Source: Puffinus mauretanicus (taxonomy: Eukaryota; Chordata; Aves; Procellariiformes; Procellariidae). From it: 64,000 nt of DNA. The notes below the pieces were generated by a model. The model saw only the letters and a program-made list of their open reading frames with translations. It was not told the DNA's origin and ran no database searches. The translations under genes were made by a program, and so were the position numbers. Shown here one piece after another: positions 62,101 through 64,000 of the stretch; within the stretch, counting starts at the first letter, position 1; the number at the start of each line of letters is the position of its first letter. The DNA is taken from contig JAJKFH010003762.1 in the NCBI GenBank assembly GCA_023333565.1, positions 3,224,001-3,288,000 on the forward strand. The letters are read 5' to 3'.

Positions 62101-63195
62101 GATTGCGTGGGCAGGCGAAGTGCCTGTGTGGTGGGTGAGGTCTCCATCCACTTGCTAATCTCGCAAGCGTTCAGGTTCCCACCAAACTCCTTTAATACTA
62201 AGTTTAATACCTAGTCCCACGTTGGATATGAACAGTAAGTGGTTCCCCCCGGGGGCTGCACGCTCCAAGCAGGGATTAGAAATAATGTCTACATACCTGT
62301 CTGGTTCGGAAAAGCAGATTAACCATTCCACAGAGCTTTCTCTTGAACCCCCTGACATGTAGGGTGAGAAAACTGAATACCTCTGAACATTTATGCTGTA
62401 GTCCCTTGCAGTGCACTGAACTTCATACTAAGATCATTGAAAAAAATATCGCATTGCTCATATTGTATTTCCATTTTTTGTAGTGATATTGAGGGATATT
62501 TTACATTCAAACGCTATCTGTCTTGAATTAATGAGGATAAGAAACATGCAGTACATTGCTACATATTTTCAGTAGCCCTTATGTTGTTTTCACCCTGTGA
62601 ATGTCCTTGAGGGGAAATATACCACAAGAAAAGACATATATGAAAGGAAAAAGCAGTTATACTGAGTTGTCTCTCCCTTCCTACTCATATACCTGTCTTT
62701 ATTCTTTCTGCAAAATACCCACATGGCTGATGGGCCACATGAGAAAGGATGGGAGAAATATTGAGCAAGAAAAAAAAAATTGAAAAGGTTTATTTCCCTT
62801 TAAAAACTGTGCAGCAAATGGAGAACAGGCATCATAATTCTTTCCTAATATTCTAAATTCTTTACTGTCTCCAATCATATTCAGTGAGTACACAGCCACT
62901 GCACCTGTACTTCCTTGCTAATTTATCATGCTGCATCATGCTCCAGTAACCAGCTTCCCCAAATGTCCAGATCAGGCATCAGTCTGGATCCACACATATC
63001 CAGTCTTAATTCCGTGCTGCCAAAACCCACATACCAGGAAATGGAGGTGCAAACAGGTTCGTGCACATGGATGCAGGAGTTCAGAAGACCAGTAATCTGG
63101 ACAAGCACAGATAGGACATCTGTATGCTGGCTATCCAAGACCAGTTTATTTTCTGCTTTATTTCCTGGTTCACCAGTCATGTTTATATAGATACA
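59145..63195. other. Non-coding stretch, no gene seen
   Basis: Frames are short or motif-free, including the 118-codon minus-strand frame at 61334-61690 and the overlapping frames at 60386-60826. Homopolymer runs lie near 61832 (T) and 62770 (A). Confidence 0.6.
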
Positions 63196-63262
63196 TGTGT
63201 GTGTGTAGCATCTACACACACAGACACATATATATGCATATATGTAAGTATATATATACAAT
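63196..63262. repeat. TG/CA and TA microsatellite with a perfect hairpin
   Basis: A TG run ending GTAG at 63198-63208 and a CTACACACACA run at 63212-63222 are exact reverse complements (11-bp arms) around a CAT loop. An ATATATGCATATAT-type TA-rich run follows to 63262. Confidence 0.9.
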
Positions 63263-64000
63263 CTTTTCTTCTCAAGTTTGTACCTATATTACCCTCAAAT
63301 ATACAATTAAATTATTATAAGATTCGTTGTATTATTTAAAACACTACTTACAAGTTTCTACGCATTTCATTGCATCTCTTTTTAAATAAATTCATGAAAT
63401 TATTTTTACATAGCATTGCAATTAATTTTAGTTGAATATTCAGCCTTAATGGGATTAATATTTAACAGATTTCTGCAATCTGTCCAAGACTGTTTGCTAA
63501 AGAACAATATTATTTCTACTGCTGCATTTGAAGCAAGAATTCCTTGAACTCTGAGAAACTGAGAAAATTAGGATTTCACAACAGAATATTAGATCATGTC
63601 CTCATACAATGCTCCTGAAACATGCAAACATTCCCACACATCTGGGAAGCTGTTGCTATAAAATCTCGCTGATGCAAGTAATCCTTACTCAGCCTTTAGT
63701 CAAATTCCAACCATTCCACAAAGCTCGTAATTTCCTGAAAAGTCAGAGAAAGTGACTAGGGAGTCAGGTGATGAAATAGAAATGCTGAAATAAAAATGCT
63801 AAATCAAGAATTTAAGAGATAATGCATACTACTCAATTAAATCCCTTTGCATTTTTTTCCATTTTGCCAAGACATATTTTTCAATATTTTTTGTATCTGG
63901 GAGCAAAAAACTCCTCATCAGTTGAAAGCTAGTACATAGTTAGCAACAAACACATCTTTTGTCCTATAAGGATTTACTATTTTATCAATGGGTGAATCTT
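63263..64000. other. Non-coding stretch to the window end
   Basis: This is AT-rich unique DNA with no supported feature. Confidence 0.6.

Noticed and set aside
1..64000. An undescribed multi-gene system, CRISPR array, viral insertion with coding capacity, or tRNA/rRNA cluster
   Set aside because: No operon-like gene sets, regularly spaced repeats, retained viral genes or RNA-gene signatures were seen on either strand; the window fits ordinary avian non-coding DNA with CR1 and one solo LTR.

Overview
The window reads as ordinary non-coding nuclear DNA from a bird. Two things point to this. CR1 non-LTR retrotransposons of the avian type end in the octamer ATTCTATG. A solo LTR belongs to a family that I recognise from memory as widespread in neoavian genomes. 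The base composition is AT-leaning with few CpGs, as expected for a gene-poor intergenic or large-intron stretch of a large avian chromosome. I found no host protein-coding exon, tRNA, rRNA, snRNA or CRISPR array that I can support. Nearly all long open frames are chance frames or lie inside retroelements.

Layout. Positions 1-5607 are unique-looking AT-rich DNA with small simple repeats. Positions 5613-6194 are a complete solo LTR bounded by a perfect 5-bp target-site duplication (ATGGA), which fits an ERVL-type (class III) element. Positions 6200-16163 are unique DNA with one GC-rich patch near 13.0-13.5 kb. Positions 16164-18567 are a 5'-truncated, minus-strand CR1 copy of about 2.4 kb. It retains decayed endonuclease-end, reverse-transcriptase and C-terminal ORF2 segments. 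Positions 18568-26718 are unique DNA that includes a stretch near 19.87-20.26 kb looking like a conserved non-coding element. Positions 26719-27411 are a second, shorter CR1 copy on the plus strand. Positions 27412-64000 are mostly unique DNA, with an older CR1 remnant at about 41476-41660, several small tandem duplications, microsatellites, and a CR1-tail-like octamer pair at 59111-59126 inside short direct repeats.

How the parts relate. No genes work together here. The recognisable history is retroelement insertion followed by decay. The ERV recombined down to one LTR. Both CR1 copies lost their 5' ends. The larger CR1 copy has in-frame stops, frameshifts and a broken RT catalytic motif (FADN in place of FADD). 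The two CR1 tails form an inverted pair of about 690 bp arms roughly 10 kb apart.

I looked for an undescribed biological system and did not find one. The best second-look items are the tail-only CR1-like insertion at 59.1 kb, the CNE-like stretch at 19.9-20.3 kb, the unassigned minus-strand frame at 48.2-48.7 kb, the GC-rich patch with internal duplication at 13.0-13.5 kb, and the palindrome-bearing duplication at 33.3 kb.
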